This document shows, one piece after another, positions 27,226 to 35,233 of a stretch of DNA of 64,000 nt. The position numbers and the translations under genes are program-made. The notes under the pieces were generated by a model. It saw nothing but the letters and a program-made list of their open reading frames with translations, was not told where the DNA came from and ran no database searches. Positions within the stretch are counted from its first letter, which is position 1. Each line of letters begins with the position of its first letter. Source of the DNA: Clostridiales bacterium COT073_COT-073 (GTDB lineage Bacteria > Bacillota > Clostridia > Lachnospirales > Vallitaleaceae); the NCBI GenBank assembly GCA_003858485.1, contig RQYD01000011.1, positions 82,536-146,535 on the forward strand, given 5' to 3'.

Positions 27226-27257
27226 AATGTCTATTCAGGATAATGTCTATTCGGGAT
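27226..27257 (+). repeat. Two tandem 16-bp repeats before the AraC gene
   Basis: AATGTCTATTCAGGAT (27226-27241) is followed without a gap by AATGTCTATTCGGGAT (27242-27257), one base different. They end 23 bases before the regulator's start codon, a likely place for an autoregulatory site. Confidence 0.7.
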
Positions 27258-27280
27258 AAAATCATAAAATGGAGGAATAC

Positions 27281-28228
27281 ATGGGTGATTTTTACAATTT
27301 TGTTAAAAACTTCTTTTCTACAAATGAATGTACAGGCAATACAAAATACTCCGCTATAGGGCATACATTCTGCTTTAATACGGATGATGCGGAAGGTATC
27401 TATTGGTTTTATGAAGGCAAAAATTTTACCATTGATATTCATGATGTCTTTATAAAAAAAGAAATTATCCACACCAGTTTTTCCGGTTTGGAGAATTTCT
27501 ATTCCTTTTACTCATCTTATTTAATTACAGCCAATGGCGAATGTTTTAATCCTTATCAAAATCTTTCTTCTAACTCACTCTATGTTGTAAATACCAAAAA
27601 TTCTAAAGATTATCGATTCATATTACACAAAAACTCTCCTTATTTAGGAGTCGGTATCAATTTCAATCAATTCATGATTGATGAATGCCTATCCTCTTAT
27701 AAAAACAAGGTTTGTAACTATGAAAATTTATTTTTTAATACCAACACTATTATAAACAAGCCCCTGGAAAGGGTTGCAAGAGATATCCTGAATTGTAAGA
27801 TGATCTCTCCTGCCGCTGAAATATTTTTTGAGTCCAAGGCAAAAGAATGGTTGAGTATAACAATAGATGCATTTTTAAATAAGTACAGCAATCCCATAAC
27901 TATCGCTGATGATAAAGCTTTGCAGATTGTTGCTGATTATATAGATGATCATTTTGCAACCTCCATTTCACAAAAAACTTTAGAGAAAATATCCACTATG
28001 AGCGGTACAAAGCTAAAAAAATTATTTAAGCAAAAATATCAATGCACAATTACCGAATACACGCAAAGACGACGAATGAATATGGCAGAGATTCTCCTGC
28101 TCAATTCCTCTCTTAAGATTCAGGATATCGCTGAAGCTGTAGGATATTCTTCTCATAGCAAATTCAGTACTTGTTTCAAAAAATACAAAGGAATGTATCC
28201 CAAAGATATAAAAAAACATAACTCTTGA
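27281..28228 (+). CDS. AraC-family transcriptional regulator
   Basis: This 315-residue protein has an N-terminal sensing region of about 200 residues with no clear similarity and a C-terminal AraC DNA-binding domain with two helix-turn-helices: 'LEKISTMSGTKLKKLFKQKY' and 'IQDIAEAVGYSSHSKFSTCFKKYKGMYP'. The ATG at 27281 has GGAGG five bases upstream, which itself contains the in-frame ATG at 27269. It is divergent from the ABC/ECF operon. AraC proteins next to YbtPQ-like transporters (YbtA, PchR) usually activate transport genes when their siderophore is present. Confidence 0.88.
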   Translation: MGDFYNFVKNFFSTNECTGNTKYSAIGHTFCFNTDDAEGIYWFYEGKNFTIDIHDVFIKKEIIHTSFSGLENFYSFYSSYLITANGECFNPYQNLSSNSLYVVNTKNSKDYRFILHKNSPYLGVGINFNQFMIDECLSSYKNKVCNYENLFFNTNTIINKPLERVARDILNCKMISPAAEIFFESKAKEWLSITIDAFLNKYSNPITIADDKALQIVADYIDDHFATSISQKTLEKISTMSGTKLKKLFKQKYQCTITEYTQRRRMNMAEILLLNSSLKIQDIAEAVGYSSHSKFSTCFKKYKGMYPKDIKKHNS

Positions 28229-28278
28229 AAAGCTTCTATTTCCGATCTCCGTGTGTTTTTTCTTGCTTTTTTATTTTT

Positions 28279-28306
28279 AAAGGGGCTATTTTGCAACAGC
28301 CCCTTT
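28279..28306 (+). terminator. Terminator of the AraC gene
   Basis: AAAGGGGCT and AGCCCCTTT form a perfect 9-bp stem with a ten-base loop, followed by 'CCTTTTT'. It ends the regulator transcript before the convergent DUF4097 gene. Confidence 0.85.
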
Positions 28307-28357
28307 CCTTTTTATTCTTTATATTTAAATGTAATGAACAATTTTCATAGTTAATTT

Positions 28358-29386
28358 CTAATTGCCAATGATATTACCATTCGTTATAGATAAATCAACC
28401 TCATATTTTCCATCAGCAAATGTTTCCTGATAATCAACTCCCTTGACATCACTTAAAATAGCTTTGGTACCAAAGCCAATAGCTTTTCCATTGATGATCT
28501 TTAATGTTACTTTGGCATTCAGGTCAGAAACCAGATCGACAATAATATTACCATTGGTAAGGTCAGCCTTAAAATTATGATTTTGCAGCTGGTTAGCAAT
28601 AATATTGCCATTGCTCATGGTTATGGCAATATCGCTTCTTTGATTAATCAAGACCACATTTCCATTTATAATCTCAAATTTAAAGTTAGTCTGATCTTGA
28701 TCCGGCACTAAAATATACAGAATACAACTGCCGCAATGTCTATTGGTTCTGCTTTTCTTTAATTCGCTGGCAGTGATATAGTAAGTTTCGTCTTTTACTT
28801 CTTTTCCAATCTCAATGGCATAGGAATTTCTTTGGTGTTGTGTGATATAAAATTCAAAATCACTGCCTGTGCTTGCTCCGACAACAACATTAAGATTATC
28901 CGCACTAAGGACCATGCTTTTGATTTGCCCGACCGGCTGTGTCCATTCCTCAATTAGTTGATTATGGCCATCAATAATATTTTGTCTGGTAATATAACCA
29001 TCTTTTATGCCAATTTCATTTAAAATTCTTGGATAAATCGCATCCATGATTCCTTGAAAATTATAATCTGATTTCACAGCGTTATTGACTGCTTTTTCTA
29101 TTTCATCTCCAATTTGGTTTAATTGTGATTCCCATCGGGAAGCGATATAATTCGAATTCCTATCAATTGAGTCTTCTATGCTCTCACCAATGCTATCAAC
29201 AATTGTGTCTAAAATAATATCACCAACCAATTCACCGGTTTCTGTCACCACCCGATGCCCTAAACTTCTGTGCCAGCGGGTTTGGGCATCAATGATATCC
29301 ACAAAATCAAAGACAAAAAAGGATATGATCGAGCCAAACATAGCGACAACTGCAACAATTAAAGTAACGCCTATAAACTTCTTCAT
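28358..29386 (-). CDS. DUF4097-family beta-strand-repeat protein, membrane-anchored
   Basis: This 342-residue protein starts with one membrane helix ('VTLIVAVVAMFGSIISFFVF') followed by an amphipathic region of about 100 residues. The last 160 residues are a repeated beta structure in which 'NGNII' recurs ('ITMSNGNIIANQL', 'LTNGNIIVDL', 'ITNGNIIGN'), the pattern of DUF4097 beta-helix-like domains. Such proteins are found with HAAS/PadR/PspC genes in envelope-stress operons. The molecular role is unknown. The start overlaps the previous stop by one base. Confidence 0.82.
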   Translation of the reverse strand: MKKFIGVTLIVAVVAMFGSIISFFVFDFVDIIDAQTRWHRSLGHRVVTETGELVGDIILDTIVDSIGESIEDSIDRNSNYIASRWESQLNQIGDEIEKAVNNAVKSDYNFQGIMDAIYPRILNEIGIKDGYITRQNIIDGHNQLIEEWTQPVGQIKSMVLSADNLNVVVGASTGSDFEFYITQHQRNSYAIEIGKEVKDETYYITASELKKSRTNRHCGSCILYILVPDQDQTNFKFEIINGNVVLINQRSDIAITMSNGNIIANQLQNHNFKADLTNGNIIVDLVSDLNAKVTLKIINGKAIGFGTKAILSDVKGVDYQETFADGKYEVDLSITNGNIIGN

Positions 29387-30036
29387 TATTGTCCCCTCCG
29401 TTTTGCCATTTTCCAGCGAATGGATAAGTATAAGTTTTTAATACCTCTCATACAAGCTCCTAGTAAAAGAAATGTCAAATATCCAATCAAAATGGACAGA
29501 CAGATTAAAAATATGCCTAAAAACACTGAAGTCACCGGATGCAGATTGTATCCAAAAAATGTAATATACCGGCCAATTGGGAGAACCCAGCTTAATATAC
29601 TGGCTACCCCTGATAAACCAAGAGCCAGAATGGTAGCCAGCAATGCCAGCATCACTCCGGTAAATGCACCAAACAAAGCCAAAGTCACTCCAATCAATGG
29701 CGGAAACACGAAAATTCCACCAATAATCATCAATATAATTAGTAATGGGGAGGTTTGTCTGGAAGGCATTGGATTAGGAGCTGTTCCCATCTGCGGAGGC
29801 ACCGATCCGCCATAATTTGAATTCATCTGCGGACGCGGTGGAATGTCATGGGCTAAGAATTCATCGGCAATATCCTTGGGGCTGCCAAGTTCAGCTGAAA
29901 TTTCAGTTTCTGATTTACCATTTTCCATGCCGATCCGAAAATGTTCCTCATAATCAGCAATAATATCATTGATAATATTTGCCGGATAACTTCGCAGATA
30001 ATATCGTAATAAGTCTAAAAACTCACGCCTATACAT
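29386..30036 (-). CDS. HAAS-domain (DUF1700-like) membrane protein
   Basis: The first 70 residues form the helical HAAS domain ('[31 protein letters not shown]' with '[20 protein letters not shown]'). A Pro/Asn-rich linker follows (about 70-95), then four membrane helices. HAAS proteins regularly follow a PadR repressor gene, and the soluble domain is thought to signal with it. It overlaps the padR gene by eight bases and the DUF4097 gene by one, so translation is coupled. Confidence 0.85.
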   Translation of the reverse strand: MYRREFLDLLRYYLRSYPANIINDIIADYEEHFRIGMENGKSETEISAELGSPKDIADEFLAHDIPPRPQMNSNYGGSVPPQMGTAPNPMPSRQTSPLLIILMIIGGIFVFPPLIGVTLALFGAFTGVMLALLATILALGLSGVASILSWVLPIGRYITFFGYNLHPVTSVFLGIFLICLSILIGYLTFLLLGACMRGIKNLYLSIRWKMAKRRGQ

Positions 30037-30349
30037 TTATTTGCCTCCTCAAAATTTTATTCACTTGTTCGGAAAACTCCGTCCAATCTTTTAACTGTTC
30101 CTGATAATACTGATTCCCAGCACCGGTCAGACGATAATACTTTCTGGGTGGACCGGATTGTGATTCTTTTAAATAAGTTTCCACCAATCCATCATTACTG
30201 AATCTTCTCAATAAGGGATAAATGGTACCTTCCGACATATGAATATTTATCGAAATTGCTTCCACCAGTTCATAGCCGTAAAAATCTTTTTCCGCCAAAT
30301 AAGAAAGTACGCAGATCTCCAAAACCCCTTTTTTAAATTGCGTATTCAT
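30029..30349 (-). CDS. PadR-family transcriptional regulator
   Basis: This 106-residue protein is a winged helix-turn-helix of the PadR type: '[25 protein letters not shown]' and '[25 protein letters not shown]', then '[13 protein letters not shown]' and a short C-terminal dimerisation helix. It is the second gene of an operon whose promoter overlaps an inverted repeat, which it probably binds to repress the operon. Confidence 0.9.
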   Translation of the reverse strand: MNTQFKKGVLEICVLSYLAEKDFYGYELVEAISINIHMSEGTIYPLLRRFSNDGLVETYLKESQSGPPRKYYRLTGAGNQYYQEQLKDWTEFSEQVNKILRRQINV

Positions 30350-30363
30350 ATGTTTCCTTTCGT

Positions 30364-30861
30364 TTATTGATCGATATCTTCCTGATAGTGACTTTCGGCT
30401 TCATAATACTTTTGTTGAGCCTGGCTTTCCGCTTGATATCCATTTCCATTATCTGATTTATAACTATGCTCGGTTGAAGCAGCTGTCTGCTTCGGTCCTG
30501 CATGCGGATTTGCTGTTTGAAAGCCGTTACTGGATGCTTGATTGGCTGCATTAGTCTGACCATTTTGATAATTGCCTTGATAATTGCTGTAATAGCCGCT
30601 TTGTCCACCTGAATATGAATTTTGATTATAATAACTCCCTTGATTGGAATGATTGGGATCATTTGGATTATAGTACTCAACCGGCGGCAATGGCATAATG
30701 ATTAAGGCCACAATGTAGGCAATTAAGCCAACAGAGGTAAACAAACATAATACCCAAAACAATCGGACAATGGTTGAATCGACATTTAAATATTCAGCCA
30801 CTCCTCCGCAAACGCCGCCTAATACCTTATCTGTTTCGGAACGATATAATTTTTTTGGCAT
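30364..30861 (-). CDS. PspC-domain protein with Asn/Gln/Tyr-rich tail
   Basis: Residues 1-60 are a PspC domain: '[34 protein letters not shown]', then a hydrophobic segment '[15 protein letters not shown]'. About 100 residues rich in Asn, Gln, Ser, Gly and Tyr follow, an unstructured tail. PspC proteins sit in the membrane and are tied to envelope stress. The start at 30861 has AAAGGA nine bases upstream; a frame open to 30900 lacks support. It is the first gene of the operon. Confidence 0.85.
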   Translation of the reverse strand: MPKKLYRSETDKVLGGVCGGVAEYLNVDSTIVRLFWVLCLFTSVGLIAYIVALIIMPLPPVEYYNPNDPNHSNQGSYYNQNSYSGGQSGYYSNYQGNYQNGQTNAANQASSNGFQTANPHAGPKQTAASTEHSYKSDNGNGYQAESQAQQKYYEAESHYQEDIDQ

Positions 30862-30960
30862 TTTCTTTTTTCCTTTCTTTTGGTCATGAATGTTGATCAT
30901 CCATCTTTAATTCAAGAACCAAGCTAAAAATATTATTTGATATCTTTCTTTGCTTAATAC

Positions 30961-30993
30961 ATTATATCACACGCTACCTTTTAATGCAAGGTA
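30961..30993 (-). promoter_or_regulatory. Promoter and candidate PadR operator of the PspC operon
   Basis: On the minus strand TTGCAT (30989-30984) and TATAAT (30966-30961) are 17 bases apart. The inverted repeat TACCTT-N7-AAGGTA (30975-30993) covers the -35 and part of the spacer, a fitting place for repression by the operon's own PadR protein. Confidence 0.65.
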
Positions 30994-31048
30994 CTGTTTA
31001 TTAAAAAATAGTGAGAAAAGTTTTTCCCCACTATTTCCTTTCTCAATG

Positions 31049-32065
31049 CTATATGTCAAAATCCTGTAATTGATGACCATATCTCAGCTCTTCCCGTTTA
31101 CTGAAAATCAGCTGATCCAGCTTCTGTAATTTCTGCAGTAAGGCCTTTTCGGCTATTGCTGTCTCCATTACTTTAGTAATTCCGCCATTAGCAATTATCA
31201 CTCGTTTATCTGCCATCAACGCCAAAATCGGATCATGAGTAGCCATGAGCACAATTTTTTCCTGACCGACCAAAAGCTCCAATGCCTTTTTTCTATCAAT
31301 TCCGGCATTTTCAATCTCGTCAATCAAGACAATGGGTGATTCTGATAAAATCGCAGTATCGGCAATCATCAATGCCCTTGACTGACCACCGGACAGGCTG
31401 GTAATTGGTGTTTCCATGTCGAATTTCTCACCGGCTAAGTGATTGGCCTGAGTAAAGATTTTTTGTGTAATTTCTTCAATATTTTCTGCCATCCGGCTAG
31501 CCGCATGCAGTTCAATAAATTCTCTGACTGTCAGATCCATCACAAAATTCATATTTTGTGACAATTGTGCCACCAATTTATTGGCCGTAGAAAGTCTCCA
31601 TTTTTTGTCAGCTGGCGCAGAATTAATTAATATGGTCCGCTTGGTTGGAGTATCCTGATCAGCTATCCATTCGATATCAGCCAGCAACCTGCTTTTGCCT
31701 GAACCGGTCGGACCAACAATCGCTATGATTTCTCCCCGTTTAATTGTCAGCTCTGAAAATCCTTCTGCCTGGCCAGATTTATCAAAACCCGGTAATATTG
31801 TTAATTCTCTGATCTCATCCTTGGTTTGCAATCCTAAGAATTCAGACATAGTCAGAAAATATTCCCAAAAAGCCGTTTCCAGTCTGAGCGGATCAATTGC
31901 CCATTCTTCCTGTTCTTCTTCGCTGACATTGGTCAGCATTTGTGTAAAACTCTGTGCCGGCTGAAGCCTGTCAATTAAATGATTCTCTCTTAAAAACTCC
32001 TCCATAAAAGGATATTTGTCTAAAATTTCCGTCATTGTCAGATTCAGTAAATCCCATTGCTTCAT
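31049..32065 (-). CDS. Stand-alone ABC ATPase with N-terminal DUF1858-like region
   Basis: The first 95 residues are helical ('MTEILDKYPFMEEFLRENHL') and resemble DUF1858. The ABC ATPase domain follows, with Walker A 'GPTGSGKS' (near residue 120), signature 'LSGGQSRAL', Walker B 'PIVLIDEIENAG' and switch 'ATHDP'. Between Walker A and the signature it differs from ordinary importers. No membrane segment is present and no permease is encoded nearby, so it may not be a transporter subunit at all. It follows the GTPase gene by 38 bases. The function is unknown. Confidence 0.8.
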   Translation of the reverse strand: MKQWDLLNLTMTEILDKYPFMEEFLRENHLIDRLQPAQSFTQMLTNVSEEEQEEWAIDPLRLETAFWEYFLTMSEFLGLQTKDEIRELTILPGFDKSGQAEGFSELTIKRGEIIAIVGPTGSGKSRLLADIEWIADQDTPTKRTILINSAPADKKWRLSTANKLVAQLSQNMNFVMDLTVREFIELHAASRMAENIEEITQKIFTQANHLAGEKFDMETPITSLSGGQSRALMIADTAILSESPIVLIDEIENAGIDRKKALELLVGQEKIVLMATHDPILALMADKRVIIANGGITKVMETAIAEKALLQKLQKLDQLIFSKREELRYGHQLQDFDI

Positions 32066-32103
32066 ATATCTTCTCCCATTTTAAAATTATACTATTTCAA
32101 CCA

Positions 32104-32802
32104 TTACGCTTCTTCCTGTAAATTGATCTTCCGAACATTTCCCAGTTGATAATCCTGTCCGATTCTCCGTTCACCAAGGCAATAGGAACACAAAGCTGAT
32201 GGCATTGAAAAACGCAATTTTTTTCCGGTCAGTGTATCAATTTCATTTTTATCATCATAGAGCAGTCGGCTTAACTCATAGGCACCTTGACCGGTTAGTC
32301 CATTAATATTCATGGTAATTGCCCTTGGATTAACCGAACGTACTCTGGAAGCAAATACTTCACGTTCTGCCTGTGATACAATATCTCCTTTGGTAATTAC
32401 CACAATATCGGCTGATTTTAACATCGGACCAATCTTTTTCGGCGTATTAATACCGCTTAAATTATCAATCACACAAATTGCCAGAATATCTTCAATGTAA
32501 GGAGAGCATCGATTGCAAAGACCGGCACTTTCACTGATCAACACATCTGCCTGAATGGATAATCCCCACTGTACCACTTCTTCAATATTGGCAACAAAAT
32601 AATGATCCGGGCAAAGCCCTCCGGATAAGCCCTTTTTGACCGGAATTTCATATTTGGCATAGAGTTCATCATCATCTGTATATAAACAGTCAAATTTTAC
32701 TACTCCGACTTTTAAATTTCTATCTTTAAGGGCCATGATCGTCTTTAAGATCACCGATGTCTTACCTGAGGACGGCGGCCCGGAAAATGTAATTAAATTC
32801 AT
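32104..32802 (-). CDS. HypB/UreG-like GTPase with CxxC motifs
   Basis: This 232-residue P-loop protein has Walker A 'GPPSSGKTS' at its start, a switch-like 'VVKFDCLYTDDDE', a Walker B-type 'ADVLISESAGLCNRC' (near residue 110) and 'VITKGD' in place of the NKxD base-recognition motif. Three cysteine sites, 'GGLCPDHY', 'GLCNRCSP' and 'ALCSYCLGE', suggest metal or iron-sulfur binding. HypB, UreG and related GTPases insert nickel or other metals into enzymes. The neighbouring genes are not hydrogenase or urease genes, so the client is unknown. AGGAGG stands four bases before the ATG. Confidence 0.8.
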   Translation of the reverse strand: MNLITFSGPPSSGKTSVILKTIMALKDRNLKVGVVKFDCLYTDDDELYAKYEIPVKKGLSGGLCPDHYFVANIEEVVQWGLSIQADVLISESAGLCNRCSPYIEDILAICVIDNLSGINTPKKIGPMLKSADIVVITKGDIVSQAEREVFASRVRSVNPRAITMNINGLTGQGAYELSRLLYDDKNEIDTLTGKKLRFSMPSALCSYCLGERRIGQDYQLGNVRKINLQEEA

Positions 32803-32873
32803 GATTCCTCCTTATAAATACTGGTCACTGCCCCTTTTTGCAGCTTACCACGCCTTGTTTTCAAGGCACATGT

Positions 32874-34070
32874 TTATGCTTGGTACATTTCAAAGAGTCT
32901 GGTATTTTCTTTAATCAGGGTACCAATATCCTGCTGATGGATCATATCCCAACCAGCCCAGAGAAATTTACTGCCCGCCGGAAGCATATTGTCAACTTGA
33001 GGGTGGACAGCTGGAAATCGTCCCTGGTGAGACATAATACGGCCAATCTCTGGTCCGGCAAAGAAATCAACCAGCGGCTGCAATTCCTTTTTCTTATCCT
33101 TTTTGGAAAGCATAAAAATCGGTGAAATAATCGCCCCTTCTTGTGGCCACACTACCGTCATTGGCTTTCTGGCCATTTTGCTGAAAAAATACGGCATAAT
33201 GGTGATCGCCGGTTTATCCTGTTTCCGATAAGAATGTACCATTTCAGATGGATGGAGTGCTTTATGAAATGATCTGGCTAAACGCTTTATTCCGTCTGTC
33301 CCAAATATTTTATAAATGGTAATTAAAATCGCATTAAATAAATCAAAATCCCCTACCGGTAAACTAACACTGTTTTCCCAAGCCGGACTTAGTATTTCTT
33401 CCCATGAAGTTGGCATGGTACGGCCATTCAGTTCATTTTCATTAACCAGGAAGACTGCCGGTACCACACCCAAAATTGAATAAATTCCATCTGGATCCTT
33501 TAAATCAATGCTTTCATTTTTAAAGTCAGAATTATATTCGGTAATTCCGGTATAATCTTCAAAAATATTCTGATTCCGGAATTTGCCAATTAAATCCTTG
33601 TCAAAAAAAAGCTCAAAGCCAGCCGACAAAAACAGATCGGGAATGGCATCCGCATTTTCCGCTGTTCTGACGCTGTCAGCCAGCCAGGAAAGGCCCATTG
33701 AGGCAGCTTGCAGTTCAATTGCCATTTGGCTGCAATCATGATTTGTTTTAAATTCCTCCATCTTTTCCAGCATAGGTATGCGCACCGGGCAAGGTAATAC
33801 ACCTTTGATCTGAATTGGCTTAGCAGTTTCCTCATCCCCTTTTTTCAGAGTAATATCCGCATTATCAAACAGCATATAATCATTTAATTCTTTTAAAAAA
33901 ATATCCTGATTAATTTTTTTGGCTTGCAGAGCCATGGCCAAAGTCAATTTTTTGCCAACACTCTCCAGCATTGCCGAATCTTCTTTAATGATCTGACGGG
34001 CATATAAAAAATCAGCCATGCTTTTGTTTTCATTTACTAATGTATAAAGGTTTTTATTTAAAATATTCAT
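32874..34070 (-). CDS. Binding-protein-like protein (ABC solute-binding fold) without signal peptide, DUF1858-like N-terminus
   Basis: Residues 1-65 are helical and DUF1858-like ('LYTLVNENKSMADFLYARQ'). The remaining 330 residues resemble family 1 iron/spermidine-type binding proteins: 'DLFLSAGFELFFDKDLI', 'TSWEEILSPAWENSVSLP' and 'WPQEGAIISPIFMLSK'. The ATG at 34070 has AAGGAG five bases upstream. A longer frame to 34190 would add a hydrophobic stretch but runs into the upstream hairpin and has no ribosome binding site. From this start there is no export signal, so the protein should stay in the cytoplasm, which is unusual for the family. A hairpin GCCTTG/CAAGGC (32852-32867) follows the stop. 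Confidence 0.78.
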   Translation of the reverse strand: MNILNKNLYTLVNENKSMADFLYARQIIKEDSAMLESVGKKLTLAMALQAKKINQDIFLKELNDYMLFDNADITLKKGDEETAKPIQIKGVLPCPVRIPMLEKMEEFKTNHDCSQMAIELQAASMGLSWLADSVRTAENADAIPDLFLSAGFELFFDKDLIGKFRNQNIFEDYTGITEYNSDFKNESIDLKDPDGIYSILGVVPAVFLVNENELNGRTMPTSWEEILSPAWENSVSLPVGDFDLFNAILITIYKIFGTDGIKRLARSFHKALHPSEMVHSYRKQDKPAITIMPYFFSKMARKPMTVVWPQEGAIISPIFMLSKKDKKKELQPLVDFFAGPEIGRIMSHQGRFPAVHPQVDNMLPAGSKFLWAGWDMIHQQDIGTLIKENTRLFEMYQA

Positions 34071-34148
34071 ATCTGCTCCTTGCATCAATTTCAGCTTCTT
34101 TGGATTCTGTTTCCTTCTGTGATCGAAGTATAACATAAATAAGCACAA

Positions 34149-34189
34149 AAAAATGTAGCCATAGCTACATTTTTTGAAAATCATTCTCA
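34149..34189 (-). promoter_or_regulatory. Hairpin/palindrome and Fur-box-like site between crp-like and binding-protein genes
   Basis: TGTAGCCATAGCTACA (34154-34169) is a perfect 6-bp inverted repeat with the 16-bp size of Crp/Fnr sites, and it is flanked by A and T runs, so it may equally be a terminator of the Crp-like gene. Next to it TGAAAATCATTCTCA (34175-34189) matches the 7-1-7 Fur consensus at 12 of 14 positions. A possible extended -10 (TGTTATACT) for the binding-protein gene lies near 34126-34134. Confidence 0.45.
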
Positions 34190-34192
34190 TTT

Positions 34193-34879
34193 TTATTCAA
34201 CTGCCAAATGCAAATTTTCCAAACTAAAAATTCGGAATTGATTTTTATGAAAATCAATCAGTCCCTCTGCCTTCATTTTTGACAGTTCTCTGGACATAGA
34301 GGTTCTGGCAACCGATAAAAAATCAGCCAATTCATTGCGGTTTAAAGGAATTTCAAAGTAATCTCCCACTTGTTTACCCTGTCTTTTTGCTTGCTCCAAT
34401 AGATATTTAGCCAAGCGACCACGCATTTTTTTTAAGGATAAATACTCTAATTTTTTATTTAAATTAAGGGCTTTATCTGAAAGCACGCGCAGGAAATTCC
34501 GCAGTAATTTCTCATAGCAATCCGGAAATTCCGCTTGCCCCCGAAACATTCGGCTTAAATCCATAAAATATATTTGTGAATCTTCAGCTGCCCAAACAGT
34601 CGCCGGCCATTTTTGAACACTGGAATAAACCAACATTTCACCAAAGGTTTTGCCTGAAAACAGTTTTGCTAAAATTTGACTTTCGCCATGGGCATTTTCT
34701 TTTAAAACCACAACTTCTCCGGTTGCCACAATACCAAAGGCTGAGCAATTTTCCCCTTCTCTGGCAATGCATTCCCCTTTTTGATATTTTTTGAGGGTAC
34801 AGGCATTAATAATCTTGCTCACTTCTGTTGCCTCAATTTCATCAAACAGCGGCATAGCCATAAGTATTTCTGTCTTCAA
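34193..34879 (-). CDS. Crp/Fnr-family transcriptional regulator
   Basis: This protein of about 228 residues has an N-terminal cyclic-nucleotide-binding-like beta roll ('CIAREGENCSAFGIVATGEVVVLKE', 'LFSGKTFGEML'), a long dimer helix and a C-terminal helix-turn-helix ('LNRNELADFLSVARTSMSRELSKMKAEGLIDFHKNQF'). The only cysteines near the N-terminus (in 'NACTLKKYQKGECIAREGENCS') could hold a cofactor, but the FNR pattern is not exact. The start is uncertain: TTG at 34879 or ATG at 34861. It directly follows gerW and precedes the GTPase/ATPase set, which it probably controls. Confidence 0.85.
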   Translation of the reverse strand: MKTEILMAMPLFDEIEATEVSKIINACTLKKYQKGECIAREGENCSAFGIVATGEVVVLKENAHGESQILAKLFSGKTFGEMLVYSSVQKWPATVWAAEDSQIYFMDLSRMFRGQAEFPDCYEKLLRNFLRVLSDKALNLNKKLEYLSLKKMRGRLAKYLLEQAKRQGKQVGDYFEIPLNRNELADFLSVARTSMSRELSKMKAEGLIDFHKNQFRIFSLENLHLAVE

Positions 34880-34881
34880 TC

Positions 34882-35202
34882 TTATTCTGATCCCTTTTTG
34901 GCCATCGGTACAAAACGATCCATCATATCCGGCACCAAATCAAGAACCTTACTGATATTATCCTTACTATTGACATTAACCAGTCTGGTATGTCCATCTT
35001 TAATAACTAAAATTGCCTTTGGACTGATCTTGGCACCCATCCCGCCACCGGAATTATTTACTCCGGAACCAAAAGCCACATCCATTAAGGGAATAATGGT
35101 AGTATCTTTGACCACAATTGGTTCTCCAACTACCGTTTTGCTATCCAAAAATTGTCCCATACCTGAAATTAAGGTTGCTGCGTTATTCTTGAAATCTGAC
35201 AT
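34882..35202 (-). CDS. gerW: GerW/YtfJ-family sporulation protein
   Basis: This 106-residue protein matches GerW (YtfJ): 'VVGEPIVVKDTTIIPLMDVAFGSG', then a Gly-rich 'NNSGGGMGAKISPKAILVI' and 'VLDLVPDMMDRF'. In Bacillus subtilis the protein is needed for germination, but relatives occur in many Clostridia including non-sporulating ones. It is next to a DUF2953 gene, the same pairing as ytfJ-ytfI in Bacillus. AGGAGG precedes the ATG. Confidence 0.9.
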   Translation of the reverse strand: MSDFKNNAATLISGMGQFLDSKTVVGEPIVVKDTTIIPLMDVAFGSGVNNSGGGMGAKISPKAILVIKDGHTRLVNVNSKDNISKVLDLVPDMMDRFVPMAKKGSE

Positions 35203-35233
35203 AAAATCCTCCTGTATTTAGCAATTTCGTTGA

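Noticed and set aside
27226..27257. Tandem 16-bp repeats as start of a CRISPR array
   Set aside because: There are only two units, they touch without spacers, and no cas genes are present.
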